The notes: generated from the letters alone by a model not told the origin. A stretch of 64,000 nucleotides of DNA from Diplonema papillatum (GCA_030068145.1 JAPJBO010000234.1:186001-250000), one strand, 5' to 3'. Shown: positions 29,929 to 40,184, numbered from the stretch's first letter. Made by a program: numbers and translations.

Positions 29929-29974
29929 AAAAATTAAGTGCGCTCGGCTAAGGCCGGCGCGTGGCGAGACTGGA

Positions 29975-30510
29975 GGCAGCAGTTAAAGTTCGGGGAACAG
30001 CAAAGTTCGGGCGAAGCTAAGTTCGGGCAATGCTAAGTTCTGGTGAAGCAAAGTTCGGGTGAAGCTAAGTTCGGGCGAAACAAAGTTCGGGCGAAGCAAA
30101 GTTCGGGCGAAGCTAAGTTCGGGTGAAGCAAAGTTCGGGCGAAGGTGAAGCTAAGTTCGGGCGAAACAAAGTCCGGGCGAAGCTAAGTTCTGGGTGAAGC
30201 AAAGTTCGGACGTTCTGGTGAAGCTAAGATCGGGCGAAACAAAGTTCGGCGAAGCTAAGTTCGGGTGAAGCAAAGTTCGGGCGAAGCTAAGTTCTGGTGA
30301 AGCAAAGTTCGGGCGAAGCTAAGTTCGGGTGAAGCAAAGTTCTGGTGAAGCTAAGTTCGGGCGAAACAAAGTTCGGGCGAAACAAAGTTCGGGCGAAGCT
30401 AAGTTCGGGTGAGCAAAGTTAGGTGAAGCAAAGTTCGGGCGAAGCAAAGCTCGGGTGAAGCTAAGTTCGGGCGAAACAAAGTCCGGGCGAAGCTAAGTTC
30501 GGGTGTAAAG
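29975..30510. repeat. 16-bp tandem repeat
   Basis: Some 30 units of aagttcgggcgaagct and its variants (gaagcaa, gaaacaa, gggtg) cover this stretch, with a few indels. No coding function is indicated. Confidence 0.9.
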
Positions 30511-30639
30511 TTTGGCCTCGTACCCGGGGCCCAGCACGGGGGGGGGCCGCCCTGGGGCAGCCTTTTCCCGCCGCCCCCCCCTCCGGTATTTCTCCGGGGG
30601 GCTGAGAAACTCCGCAAAAAACGCAAATTTCGGGCACAT

Positions 30640-30765
30640 CAGGCCCCGAAACGACAGCAAACCTCGAAATAATCTTCGACCGGAAAAGTGTCATGGGCGG
30701 GGTTTGAACCCGGACACACCGGCCTGAAGGCCGACACCCGCTCACTCTGCCACCCATATACATTT
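30640..30765 (-). repeat. tRNA-derived SINE, copy 2
   Basis: On the minus strand an A-box-like ggtggcagagtgagcggg is followed by a 5-bp anticodon-like stem (cggcc ttcag ggccg) and a B box cgggttcaaaccccgc. The downstream tail (cttttccggtcgaagattat, tcgaggtttgctgtcgtttc) is shared with 20325-20440. No full acceptor stem forms, so this is a SINE rather than a functional tRNA gene. Confidence 0.6.
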
Positions 30766-30856
30766 TCCCAGGGGGAGAAAAAGCCAGCTCCGCGCTATTA
30801 TCTAGTTCAAAAACAGTACAGTAGAGAAAAGTGGGGTTGGCTCGAATAGAGGCTAT

Positions 30857-31144
30857 TCACATTGCATGTTCATAGGACCTCCAGTCTCGAAAAAAGGATG
30901 GGGCGCATACCGTCTCCAAGGCTAGCGCCAGGACCTGCAGAGTACTGTGCACTGCCACCCGAACGCTGCGGAGGTCGACGCCCCGGTACGCCACGACCAG
31001 CAGGTTGCCCTCCACTGCCACGTCTCGCGTCACTTTCTCCGGCGACAACTCTTTGTCCACCTGCAGCGCTTCTTTCACAATGAACGCGTGGGCATGTTGG
31101 CACGGTACCTCGAGCCGGAACCCCACGGGTCTGTCGAAGTCCAT
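30857..31144 (-). CDS. Pcc1/LAGE3-like KEOPS complex subunit
   Basis: The 95-residue protein matches the small Pcc1 family, which forms the dimer core of the KEOPS/EKC complex that makes the t6A modification on tRNA. The pattern FRLEVPCQHAHAFIVKEAL, VDKELSPEKVTRD, NLLVVAYRGVDLRSVRVAV and a final helix LQVLALALETV has the family's beta-alpha-beta-beta-alpha order, and the length is normal (about 90-140). The start is the first ATG, five residues before the first strand. The last 16 residues (after ETV) do not look conserved. The DNA there reads acg|gtatgc, a possible 5' splice site, so the true end could lie in another exon. It stands alone between a SINE and a retroelement remnant. Confidence 0.65.
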   Translation of the reverse strand: MDFDRPVGFRLEVPCQHAHAFIVKEALQVDKELSPEKVTRDVAVEGNLLVVAYRGVDLRSVRVAVHSTLQVLALALETVCAPSFFRDWRSYEHAM

Positions 31145-31384
31145 CCTCCCCTCACCCCCCCTTCCCGCCTCTCTCTTCTGATGGGAACCGGAAATTGGGC
31201 ACTCCCTCTGCGAACGGTGGATTTGATGAGAACGCGTTCAAATTCAGAATTAAAGCCTGGCATGACCCCACAGGGTCCCAGAGGACCCCTGCACTCGGCT
31301 GACTGGCATGCACCGGTCTCTGATCTTCGCGTTGCCTCTGGTTCACTCCGTTCATCCTGCCATCAGTTTTAGCACTTAACCCTC

Positions 31385-32278
31385 TTAGCGCCACATTCCT
31401 TCGCGCTCGTAGAGCACGTCCACCCGCTTGTTCCTGTTTGGGTGTTTAGTAAACGGCCTGTCTTCCAGGACCGGGCCGAGGAGCGCTTCCCTGGCCAGGG
31501 CCGCCACCCCATCACGGAGTGCTGTGTGGGCGCGGGTGCGGAGCCCGGTGTTCAAACACGACAGGGAGTGATCCCCGAAGCGATCGGCCGTGGCTAGCCC
31601 GCAGAGGCGGCACACCCGGTCCCGGGGTGCCAGCGGCATCCCCAGCCTCAGACGGACGGCCACCGTCAGCTCGGCTCGGGACATCCACAGGTCGTCCAGA
31701 GCGTTGTGCGCTCCGTAGAGCCACGTCGACGCGTGTTTGGCCGCGCAGCTGCGGACCCTTGCCTGGCCCCTGACTCCGGTGAGCGGGTTCCTCAGCAGGC
31801 TCTCCTGCCTGGCTGCCGAGATCTTCACCGCCCACTCCCTCTGCTTACGCGGAACGCTCGCGGCCCCTGCTTGCAGTGAGTCCCTGACCTCGGTCAGGAC
31901 TCCCGGGAAGAGTGCAAGTCTGGGGCAGCTGAGCGATGCCGCGCATACGGAATCCTGTGTGGGTGTGACTGTGTGCGGCCCCCCTTCGGGGGACCTGGTC
32001 AGGAGGGGGAGGCCCTTCATGCCTTCTAGGGTCGCCGCCGCCCCTGCCACGGCCGCCGTGTCCGCGCAGGAGTGCATCCCCAGGCCGCCCAGCCTGAGGG
32101 GCAGCGATGTCTGTAACCATTCCAGGTCGCTCAGCTCGGCCCCGAGGGTCTTTCCCACGGCTCGCCGCATGAAGGTGTCGACCCTTCCACAGTCGGTCGT
32201 CGGTCCGGTCGCCCGCATGAGCGACACGACGCAGACGAACCCCGCGCACGAGTTCAGCAGGGCCTTCACGTCCAGCAT
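31385..32278 (-). pseudogene. C-terminal part of a non-LTR retrotransposon reverse transcriptase
   Basis: The 297-codon frame has the hallmarks of the region after the polymerase core in certain LINE-type proteins. These are LPLRLGGLGMHSC, a long helical part, then a Cys/His module CRLCGLATADRFGDHSLSC, and a final RVDVLYEREGMW block. No polymerase motifs (A to E) are present upstream, so this is a 3' fragment, probably a 5'-truncated insertion. It is continuously open. No host role is inferred. Confidence 0.6.
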
Positions 32279-33299
32279 TTAACTCTGACATTCACTCGTT
32301 GGTTCTAGCATTCGCTTGCATGCTTTCGCACTCACGCCCACTCTGGCGTTCACAATGTTAAGTCTGGCATTACGAGTGTCGACGTTGACTCTGACGTGCA
32401 CACTTTCACTCGTCACTCACGTTTCCTTTGGCATTGACTCTGGTGTTCGCCCATGCCGGTTAAGCCTACCAGTGAGCCAGAAACGGATGCTTGCGCACCG
32501 ACTGGCGGAGCGCATTTGTTGGGTAAGACTGGCAGCCGCCCAGGCATAATCCCCATGAACCCACGAAGCTTTGCTCCGTGCAGCAAGCCCTTCACCACGG
32601 CTACAAATCTAGGGCCACTTAGCCGGATTCAGCTGCCCCCAGGTTCAAAATGCTCAGCAATCACGGATAGCCGGAACTCAAAACAGGAGTTCCGCCAGGT
32701 AAAGCGAATGATTGGAGGCATTTGGGGGAAGTCGCTTCCCTCGACCTATCCTCAAACTTTAACCCAGGGCGGGTGCTTCGTGATCCGCGCGAACTTCTCT
32801 CCTGGTGCAATCCGGTGAGACCGGGGCCGAGTTTCGGCTCACAACCCGAGTTCGCGAATGCTCAAAAGCTAAGGCAAGGAGAATGCGTAGGAGACCACTG
32901 GGCTCTCGCGCGTAAGTAGGAGGCGAGTGAAGCAGAGAAGCCGGACAGCCAAAACGGACACGATTCCTCGAAGCGAGAACCACAAAGAATCTGGAGGGGC
33001 AAAGGAAAAAAACAGAGACAGGCGCTTCGTTGTGTTTGTGCGCGCCGGTTGATCGTTTTCCCACTTGTATCTACCCTGTGTCATTTTCAGGTAGGGGTTT
33101 CTGATCAACTACGTCTTTTTCGCCGGCACATTACATTGAAGAGCAACCCGCAAGACTGTTAGTACTGGGTACAAGGGTTCGTTCGAACTTGCCCTTTCTA
33201 GACGCAGTCGGGATGGGCACTTGCGGAACACCGTTGTCCCCATCTGCAACGGCAGTAAGCACCAGGGGCACAAGTACGACTTCTTTGACAAGACGACAG
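32279..33299. other. Intergenic with a repeat shared with 27.4 kb
   Basis: 32290-32460 is built of short variants of (c)actctggcattcac. 33020-33165 matches 27345-27510. Directly after it, 33138-33312 on the plus strand reads as a 57-codon protein-like frame (KTVSTGYKGSFELALSRRSR...GHKYDFFDKTTVVIQ, stop) without a start. It may be the last piece of a decayed gene. Confidence 0.4.
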
Positions 33300-34394
33300 T
33301 CGTGATTCAGTGAGCCTTGAGCTCTTTCAGTTGACGGCGGGGATCCTGCAGCTCAGTACCCAAGCCCTGGTGGCGGGGGGGGCTGCTGTTGGACGGGAGA
33401 ACCCCCCATCCTCCCCTTCTCCCTTGTGGCCTTCTCCAGGCACAAGCCCATTTTCTGAGTGCGCCCGCTGGACGAGGGTAGTTTTCAGCTCGCCCCTACG
33501 CAAATGTCACAATGCAAGCGATACCGTAAATGGGTTTATTAGTGAAAGGGCTTTATTCGTGGAGGGTTTTATTAGTGGGGTTTTCAGCTCAGAACAGGGC
33601 GTACGCACCTCTTTGTTCTTGGAGGTGGGGGGAGGGGGAGGACCCTACGTACTGAAAATCAGTACGTAGGGTCAGGCAAAAAAAAGAAATAGAGCTCAGG
33701 GGGTTCACCTGCCAGTGCTGCATGTCTTTGCCTCTGCCTCCTCTCTGGCCTCAACCCTCCCGTGTCGCGGTGGTAAGCAACTGTTTCAGCATGTGTACAA
33801 AAAGAAGAAGACGAAAAAGAAAAAGAAAAGGAGGTCTTCATTTTCACACACACAGCAAGCGAAAAGAAAATGAAGATTCTTTTATTCTCGATTAGTCAAC
33901 CTCTACAATTGTTCAGGAACACCTTCGGAAATAAGGTTTGTACTCACGTACAAAAGGTTCCCCCGCCCACCCACCCGTGGAACAGTTGGCAACAGCGACA
34001 GAATATCCTGATCATCGCTGACACGCCGAGTCACAATCGAACACAATGCTCTCGTTGCGTTAGTGGGGACTCATTTGCATGCAAACACAACTTCTCTACG
34101 CCATTCCTTTCTAGTTTGGCTCTATATTTTCCGTGAACGTCTTCAGCTTCCAGTTTCCGGCTTGTAAGAGAAAGCCCAGATCGAGGTTGAAGTCGCTTAT
34201 TTCCGGCGCAGCGGAAGCCCACCCGATCATCGGTGTCTGTTTGCTTTGGCCTTTACCGTCGAGAGCATGCTTGATATGAGGTGCCTCTGATGAAGCAGCC
34301 CGGCGCCACGTGTCCCTTATGTGCGGCCACTAGCAGTGTACTGGACACAAAGGGCGCCAGCCCGTTTTCACGGTCACTTGCCGACACGTACCCT
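33300..34394. other. Intergenic, no gene recognised
   Basis: 33368-33500 (gctgttggacgggagaaccc, ttttcagctcgcccc) is related to 61390-61530. A palindromic stretch cctacgtactgaaaatcagtacgtagg is centred at 33656. Short-repeat DNA rich in aag/gaa lies at 33800-33840. No convincing frame. Confidence 0.4.
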
Positions 34395-34610
34395 CATGAC
34401 AGGACAATACCTGCAGCGAAATTTTGCGCGTTCGAAGGGCAATAAAAAGCTCGTTTTGAAACAGGAAAACAGAGCTACCTGCAGCAAAATTTTGCGTTCG
34501 AAGGGCAATAAAAAGCTCGTTTTGAAACAGGAAAACAGAGCTACCTGCAGCGAAATTTTGCGTTTGAAGGGCAATAAAAAGCTCGTTTTGAAACAGGAAA
34601 ACAGAGCTTG
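34395..34610. repeat. 66-bp tandem repeat, three units
   Basis: The unit gcgaaattttgcgttcgaag, ggcaataaaaagctcgtttt, gaaacaggaaaacagagcta repeats three times, nearly identical. It is a multiple of three, so 22-residue repeats appear in open frames on both strands. Confidence 0.9.
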
Positions 34611-34861
34611 GCGGGCTCCGGATGGGTGCGTCGATTCTCACGTACCTTTGTACCTTTCCGAGAGCAACCCTCCGCCGTATCGGCACGTAACGAATGCGGT
34701 GACGCGTTCCACCAAATCGTCTCTGCTGCCATACACAATTCACGATCAATCGTCAGTTCTATGATGGCCAGCGCGTATACGCTGGCATTCTCCTTCGTTC
34801 GATATACTGGCGCAGGCAGTCAGGATGAAAGCAAGTGACGGGATACGATGGGGAATTCAAA

Positions 34862-34992
34862 ACTCTGTCTGGACTACTCAGTATCGGAACGCGCGTAACA
34901 AAACTCTGTCGTCCCTGGACTACTCAGTATCGGAACGCGCGTAACAAAACTCTGTCGTCCCTGGACTACTCAGTATCGGAGCGCGCGTAACC
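34862..34992. repeat. 46-bp tandem repeat, about three units
   Basis: ctctgtcgtccctggactac, tcagtatcggaacgcgcgta, acaaaa repeats, with the first unit partial. Confidence 0.8.
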
Positions 34993-35084
34993 CGATTCAA
35001 CCCATCGCAGATGAGCGGTCCAGACCAGCTCACTCGCCAACGTGTGGAGTTGACCCCGATAATAAAAGAAGAAAAAGGCCGCTC

Positions 35085-35265
35085 CGGGTCCAGGAACGTG
35101 ACGGTCAACCACAGCTTAGTGCCACAACCCCGTCCGCTCTGCCCTGTGGCTGACCGTGTGTTCAGCGCAAGCGCCAAGCCCCAAGGTGCGCCATGCCTTG
35201 ATGCTTTAGTTTGGGAAATCGGTAGCCACTTGATCAGGCCCGTGGCTCTGCAGTACCGCCGATGT
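35085..35265 (-). repeat. Dispersed repeat family D1, inverted copy
   Basis: gcaagcgccaagccccaagg, tgcgccatgccttgatgctt, gggaaatcggtagccacttg, cccgtggctctgcagtaccg is the reverse order and complement of 21725-21850. A palindromic cgtactgaaatcagtacg-like stretch follows at 35290-35320. Confidence 0.6.
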
Positions 35266-35269
35266 ACAA

Positions 35270-35892
35270 CAAGAAACTAAGACAAGTAACGTGCTGAAAT
35301 CAGTACGTTCAGCATGCTGAACGTAAGGCCTGGCTCAGAAATAGTGAACATTTGACCGTTCACTAATTAAAACGAGCCTTCTGAGTGCACTTGGCGTACT
35401 GGGGGGCAAGCCCTGGAATCCTTCACAACCACTTGGGTGTGTCGTAGTGAAACGGAATCCTGGCGACGGAGTGACCGGGAACGCTACCCCGACTAGCACG
35501 AAGGTGATGAGGACCCACTGAACGGTCACGATTAGTGAAGTTCTTGGCTGATTTGGGGGTTCGTGAATATTTGACCCTTCACTTAGAAACCCAGTTACGG
35601 TAGGTACTTTCCTGGATGCTTTCTACTTGAGTTCTCTTCGTTCATTCGAGTGGTCTAACACCGAGCAGCATGCAGCGTCAGCTACAGGAGCGCAGGCAGA
35701 CCAACAGGCAGGAATTTTGCAGTTTGACAAACAACGCGGCGGCTGCTAAGTATCAATGAGTAGCAGTTGACGAACTGCTAAGCAGCCTCAAACAGCAGGC
35801 GCAATGGGGGGGCAGGGCTAGGCTTGCCACACTCTACCTATACCTTACTGGCAGTCTCCTCAAGTATTCCCTACAAAACAGGTGCTTATAAA
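35270..35892. other. Intergenic, no gene recognised
   Basis: It contains two related blocks with gtgaacatttgacc / gtgaatatttgaccc around 35344 and 35562, and an M1 end fragment (ggcagtctcctcaagtattc) at 35850. Nothing coding was seen. Confidence 0.4.
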
Positions 35893-36084
35893 AACACTCG
35901 AGGGACTGCCTTGTGCATACTTCGAAGGAGGCTAGAGGGGGAGAAACAATACAACTACAAAAATGGGTCTTTTTGTTGAACGCTTACGCCCGCCACTAAA
36001 CCCAGATTCGCCTGTGTTTCGTGTGGGCTACAGCACATTTACCTCCTTTGATCTTTTGCAGCTGGCAGCCTCCTCAAGTATTTC
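35893..36084. mobile_element. MITE-like element M1, copy 2
   Basis: Full-length copy from actcgagggactgcc to ggcagcctcctcaagtattt, in the opposite orientation to copy 1. It is followed by ctacaaagcaggtgcttata, a flank shared with copies 1 and 47747-47940, so the repeat family extends beyond the inverted ends. Confidence 0.6.
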
Positions 36085-36099
36085 CTACAAAGCAGGTGC

Positions 36100-36520
36100 T
36101 TATACAAAAAGAAAAGGTCAGCGCGGTAGCGATGGCTATGGAACACAAGGCCCCGGCTTCTGATAGCCTACCCCAGCCTCCGTCAGCCGCCCGTCTAGCC
36201 CGGTACACCATGACAGTGGAGGCTCTCTATTCCAACTCTCTCGGAGAGTCAGCGCGATAGCGATGGGAACGAGAACACAAAAAATGACAGGAGGGTGGGA
36301 CCGGGCTAAGGCGTGACAAACCCCGCCTGTCCCCCCCAGGAAACCCGGTCCGAGTCTAGCCAGCCTCCCGACACGGAATATTTCTCGCTCTCTCGGAAAG
36401 TCAGCGCGATAGCGATGACAACGAGAACACAAAAAATGGCAGGAGGGTGGGACCGGGCCCTGGGACTGCTAAGTCGTGACAACCCCGCCGAGGGAGCCAC
36501 CCCGAAACTAGCCTGCCCAC
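36100..36520. repeat. ~155-bp direct duplication
   Basis: ctctcggagagtcagcgcga, acgagaacacaaaaaatgac, aggagggtgggaccgggc occurs near 36237 and again near 36392, with a partial third copy at 36118. The second half is partly CT microsatellite (36563-36600). Confidence 0.7.
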
Positions 36521-36669
36521 CTGACGGTGGAGGCCCACACCCTTTGACTTGTTTTATGTGTTCTCTCGCTCTCTCTCTTTTTCTCTATCGTTCTCTCTCT
36601 GACGGTCATGTGCACGTCTTGAAAGAGAGTGGATGGGTGGGGTGCATCCACACACATGGAACCGGGGAC

Positions 36670-37158
36670 TCAGCCGTGTCGTGTATCCTCCTGCTACTCG
36701 GGGCTTGGTTCGCAGTCGTGGATAGCATACGGTTTTGGTTTGTGCTCTTCGTCAGCCTGCAGGGAGAAGTACGACGTGAGCCACGGGAGGTAGAAGTACA
36801 AGTAGCGCAGCCACGTCGCCGGCTTGATGGCGTGCTGGGGCGGGGGCAGGGCCATCGAATATGCGTCGTAGAACTGGCCGTTGATGAAGTAGTAGGCTTC
36901 GAGCCGCTCGACGGTGCGGAACCCGTGCTTCGCGTAGAACTGGACGGCGGGCATGTTCTCGGTGAGGACGTGCAGGTTGATGGTCTGGCACCCCGCGACG
37001 TACAACCGCGAGATGATCTCGCCTCGATACCGAATGTGCTGATGTACCCGGAGTTGGCCGCCTGCCAGAACGGCCACCCCTTCGTCCTGCACGGCGACCA
37101 CGGCCAGCAGCCCGCCGCGCATCATCGCTGAGTAGAAGTTCTCCGAGTACGATACCCG
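36670..37158 (-). pseudogene. Partial copy of the NAA60-like gene, 3' part
   Basis: It matches the 3' part and 3' flank of the neighbouring gene from YSEKF on (frame 36694-37125), with the catalytic tail nearly identical. About 90 bp in the middle are deleted (after VAVQDE), which removes the ATG RVD...VGSS region with the acetyl-CoA loop and shifts the frame. It abuts the full gene's 3' flank, so it arose by tandem duplication. Confidence 0.8.
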
Positions 37159-37182
37159 ACTCAGCCGTGTCGTGTCCTCCTG

Positions 37183-39273
37183 CTACTCTGGGGCTGGTTC
37201 GCAGTCGTGGATGGCATGCGGTTTTGGGTTGTGCTCTTCGTCAGCCTGCAGGGAGAAGTACGACGTGAGCCACGGGAGGTAGAAGTACAAGTAGCGCAGC
37301 CACGTTGCCGGCTTGTTGGCGTGCTGGGGCGGGGGCAGGGCCATCGAATATGCGTCGTAGAACTGGCCGTTGACGAAGTAGTAGGCTTCAAGCCGCTCGA
37401 CGGTGCGGAACCCGTGCTTCGCGTAGAAACGGACGGCGGGCATGTTCTCGGTGAGGACGTGCAGGTTGATGGTCTGGCACCCCGCGACGTACAACCGCGA
37501 GATGATCTCGCCCAGCAGGCTGGACCCCACGTTGCGCTTCCGCATCGCGTACTCGACGCCGAAGGTGCTGATGTACCCGGAGTTGGCCGCCTGCCAAAAC
37601 GGCCACCCCTTCGCGGCATCCACCCTCCCCGTCGCGACCCCTACCACCCGCTCGTCCTGCACGGCGACCACGGCCAGCAGCCCGCCGCGCATCATCGCTG
37701 AGTAGAATTTCTCCGAGTACGATATCGGGAACAGCTCCTCGTGGATCCGCCGCACCTCTGCCAGCCACCACGGGCTCATGCTCCGGAACGTCACCGGCGC
37801 GTCGGACGCCGCCCGCGGCTTCGCCGGGATGGGCACGCCGTTGTTACACATATACGCAGGTTCCAACCCAGTTGTCAGCCGTCCCGGCGCCAGGGGCGCA
37901 GGGGCCTTCAGCCCCGCCCTTCGCTGCCCCACAGCCGCAGCGTTGCCCTGGCTCTGTGCGGGCCCGTGCGCTTCGTCGGGTAGCAGCGGCGGGTGGGGCC
38001 GCGGGGTCTGCGCACCACCCCCGAGCCAGCGGCAGTCGGCCGCCTGCTGTTGGCAATGTGCCGCCGGCTCCTGCGACGACGGGTTTGCAGCGTGGCGGTC
38101 GCTGCCCCAGCCGTTGTTTGCACCTGGTTCGGGTTCTTCTGGGTGTGCGCCCCAGCCGTCTTGCGGGGCCTGCCAGCTCCCTTGCGCAGCCGCCAGCTCT
38201 CGCGGCGACGGGCTTGCAGCGTGGCGGTCGCTGCCATCCAGCTTCCCAGGGCCCGTGCTCCAGCCGTTGTTTGCACCTGGTTCGGGTTCTTTTGGGTGTG
38301 CGCCCCAGCCGTCTTGCGGGGCCTCCCGCCAGCTCCCTTGCGCAGCCGCTCGCTCTCGCGGCGACGGGCTTGCAGCGTGGCGGTCGCTGCCACCCAGCCT
38401 CCCCGGGCCCGCACCCCAGCCGTTGCTTGCGCCCGCTTCGGGTTCTGCTGAGTGTGCGCCCCAGCCCCGCCAACTCCCCTTCGCGGCCTGCCGTTGGGTA
38501 TGCGCCGCCGGCTCTTGCGCCGACGGCGGGTTTGCAGCGTGGCGGTCGCTGCCACCCAGCTTCCCAGGGCCCGCGCCCCAGCCGTTGCCACCGTATGCAC
38601 CTGCTTCGGGTTCTTCAGCGTGTGCGCCCCAGCCTTCTTGCAGGCTCTCCCGCCAGCTCCCTCGCGCAGGCTGCTGTTGGGGACGTGCCGCCGGCTCCTG
38701 CGGCGACGGGTGCCGGTCGCTGCCACCCCGCAACCCGGGGCCCGCGCCCGCCCAGCCGTCGTCCGCCGCGGGTTCGGGTCCTTCTGCTGGGTGTGCACCG
38801 CGGCCGTTCCGCAGGGCTCCCCGCCAGCTCCCGTCGGCGGCCTGCCGCTGCGGTCGGGGCTGCGTCGTCGCCGGCTCTTCCGCTCGAGGGCCCCAGCCCT
38901 TGTGCACGCCGGGCTCGGGTCCTTCGGGGCGGCCGTGTTGCAGGGTTTCCCACCAACTCCCGTCGGCGGCCTGCTGCTGCTGTTGCCAGGGCAGTGCCGC
39001 CGGCTCTTGCAGCGGTGCGCTCGCTGCGTGGCGGCCGCTGGGACCGGGCGTCCCGGGGCCTGTGCCCCAGCCGTTGCGCGCGCCCGGGTCCGGCCGGTTC
39101 GAATCTCCCGCGCGCGGGGTCTGCGGGTTGTTGCTCCGGCTTGCGCTTTTGGCGTTGGACGCGCCCCTGGGCGCCTCTTCGAAGAATCCCTCGCCGTCGT
39201 CATCGTCACCACCGCCGTCACCACCACCGGCACCGTCCCCGTGCGGCCGCTTTCTCTTCATCCCCATCATCAT
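37183..39273 (-). CDS. NAA60-like GNAT N-acetyltransferase with long disordered N-terminus
   Basis: From the ATG at 39273 (MMMGMKRKRPHGDG) the protein has 696 residues. A longer frame from 39345 is possible. Residues about 1-480 are disordered, built of imperfect repeats of the type DGWGAHPEEPEPGANN / GGSDRHAASP. Residues about 495-660 form a GNAT fold with the acetyl-CoA loop RKRNVGSSLL and the NAA60 signature pattern: FPISY near the start, YISTFGVE, INLHVLTENMPAVRFYAKHGF. NAA60 acetylates N-termini of membrane proteins at the Golgi. The C-terminal amphipathic, aromatic stretch (TWLRYLYFYLPWLTSYFSLQ) fits its membrane-binding helix. The animal enzyme is about 240 residues, so the long repeat region is unusual. 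An M1 element sits just upstream and a broken partial copy just downstream. Confidence 0.82.
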   Translation of the reverse strand: MMMGMKRKRPHGDGAGGGDGGGDDDDGEGFFEEAPRGASNAKSASRSNNPQTPRAGDSNRPDPGARNGWGTGPGTPGPSGRHAASAPLQEPAALPWQQQQQAADGSWWETLQHGRPEGPEPGVHKGWGPRAEEPATTQPRPQRQAADGSWRGALRNGRGAHPAEGPEPAADDGWAGAGPGLRGGSDRHPSPQEPAARPQQQPARGSWRESLQEGWGAHAEEPEAGAYGGNGWGAGPGKLGGSDRHAANPPSAQEPAAHTQRQAAKGSWRGWGAHSAEPEAGASNGWGAGPGRLGGSDRHAASPSPRERAAAQGSWREAPQDGWGAHPKEPEPGANNGWSTGPGKLDGSDRHAASPSPRELAAAQGSWQAPQDGWGAHPEEPEPGANNGWGSDRHAANPSSQEPAAHCQQQAADCRWLGGGAQTPRPHPPLLPDEAHGPAQSQGNAAAVGQRRAGLKAPAPLAPGRLTTGLEPAYMCNNGVPIPAKPRAASDAPVTFRSMSPWWLAEVRRIHEELFPISYSEKFYSAMMRGGLLAVVAVQDERVVGVATGRVDAAKGWPFWQAANSGYISTFGVEYAMRKRNVGSSLLGEIISRLYVAGCQTINLHVLTENMPAVRFYAKHGFRTVERLEAYYFVNGQFYDAYSMALPPPQHANKPATWLRYLYFYLPWLTSYFSLQADEEHNPKPHAIHDCEPAPE

Positions 39274-39368
39274 CTCTCGGACCTGCAAGCATACCTCCTG
39301 CTGCACATTCACTTCGCACATCCTCGCGCCTGCGGATGAGCACACTCACCACGCACGCAATCCAGAAC

Positions 39369-39480
39369 TACTCGAGGGACTGCCTCGTGCTTGTTTTCGA
39401 AGGAGGCTAGAGGAAGGGGGAGAAAACAATACAACTCCGAAGTGGGTGTTGAACGTACTCACGCACAGCAGGTGTTTATA
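39369..39480. mobile_element. MITE-like element M1, internally deleted copy
   Basis: actcgagggactgcctcgtg, cgaaggaggctagagg and acaatacaact match the start of M1, then the sequence jumps to cagcaggtgtttata, its outer flank. It lies 25-135 bp before the NAA60-like start region, where it could affect transcription. Confidence 0.55.
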
Positions 39481-40184
39481 CAACAAAAGCTTGCCCTTTT
39501 TTTTTTTTTTTGCGCTTTCCGCCGGTCCCGATATGTGGGGGCGGGCGTACAGATCGGGGTCTTCCGAGGGTTTTGTCGTCGCAAACCCGTTTTCGGAATA
39601 TTTTCTTTTGGGGCGCGAAGCGTTTCCCCGGTGGACGAAAGGGTCTTCCACTGATTCTGGGAATACTTCGTTCTTGTTCGTTTTTTTTTTTCCCCCTGTT
39701 GACAACTCAGTGTCAGACTAGCCCACCCGGGGGTGGTTGGTTCCTTCAGGCGGGGTCTCCCCCGTCCAGAGATTGCTTGGGTCAAGATGAGGGGCGCCCT
39801 TCGGCTATTTATTTTCTCTTTCGCTCTGTTTTTTTTTTTTTTTCTCTCGTTTTGTTCTTCTTTTTTTTTTTGTGTGTACAGTTTCTCTGCAGCCTGGAAG
39901 AGGAGAAACGGATGTTGTTGTATTGTAAAATTTGGGTCGCGCCGCCTGGGGACCAGTCAGAAGGGCTGTTGATGACTTCATCGATGCCCGCCAGCTTTGG
40001 TTTTCGTTGACGCCAGCTGCTGGCCTCTGCTACTTCTTCCAAAAACACGTGCCAGTGCGCCTCACAACACGATGAGGTGTTAGAGGAAGGTCGACTGATC
40101 AGGCTTCACATTGTTCTGGGAAGTAAGTAGGCTCGCGGCGCCGGCCACTTTGTCGGTCAAATGCAATACGCCAAGAACAAGAAC
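39481..40184. other. Intergenic with T runs
   Basis: Four long T-rich runs lie between 39490 and 39872. No recognisable gene, and no repeat family identified. Confidence 0.4.

Noticed and set aside
30690-30765. A functional tRNA gene on the minus strand
   Set aside because: A- and B-box-like sequences are present, but no acceptor stem closes. The downstream tail is shared with a second copy, which fits a SINE.
37778-39721. 647- and 512-codon plus-strand frames
   Set aside because: Antisense shadows of the repeat region of the NAA60-like gene. The minus-strand frame has the conserved domain.
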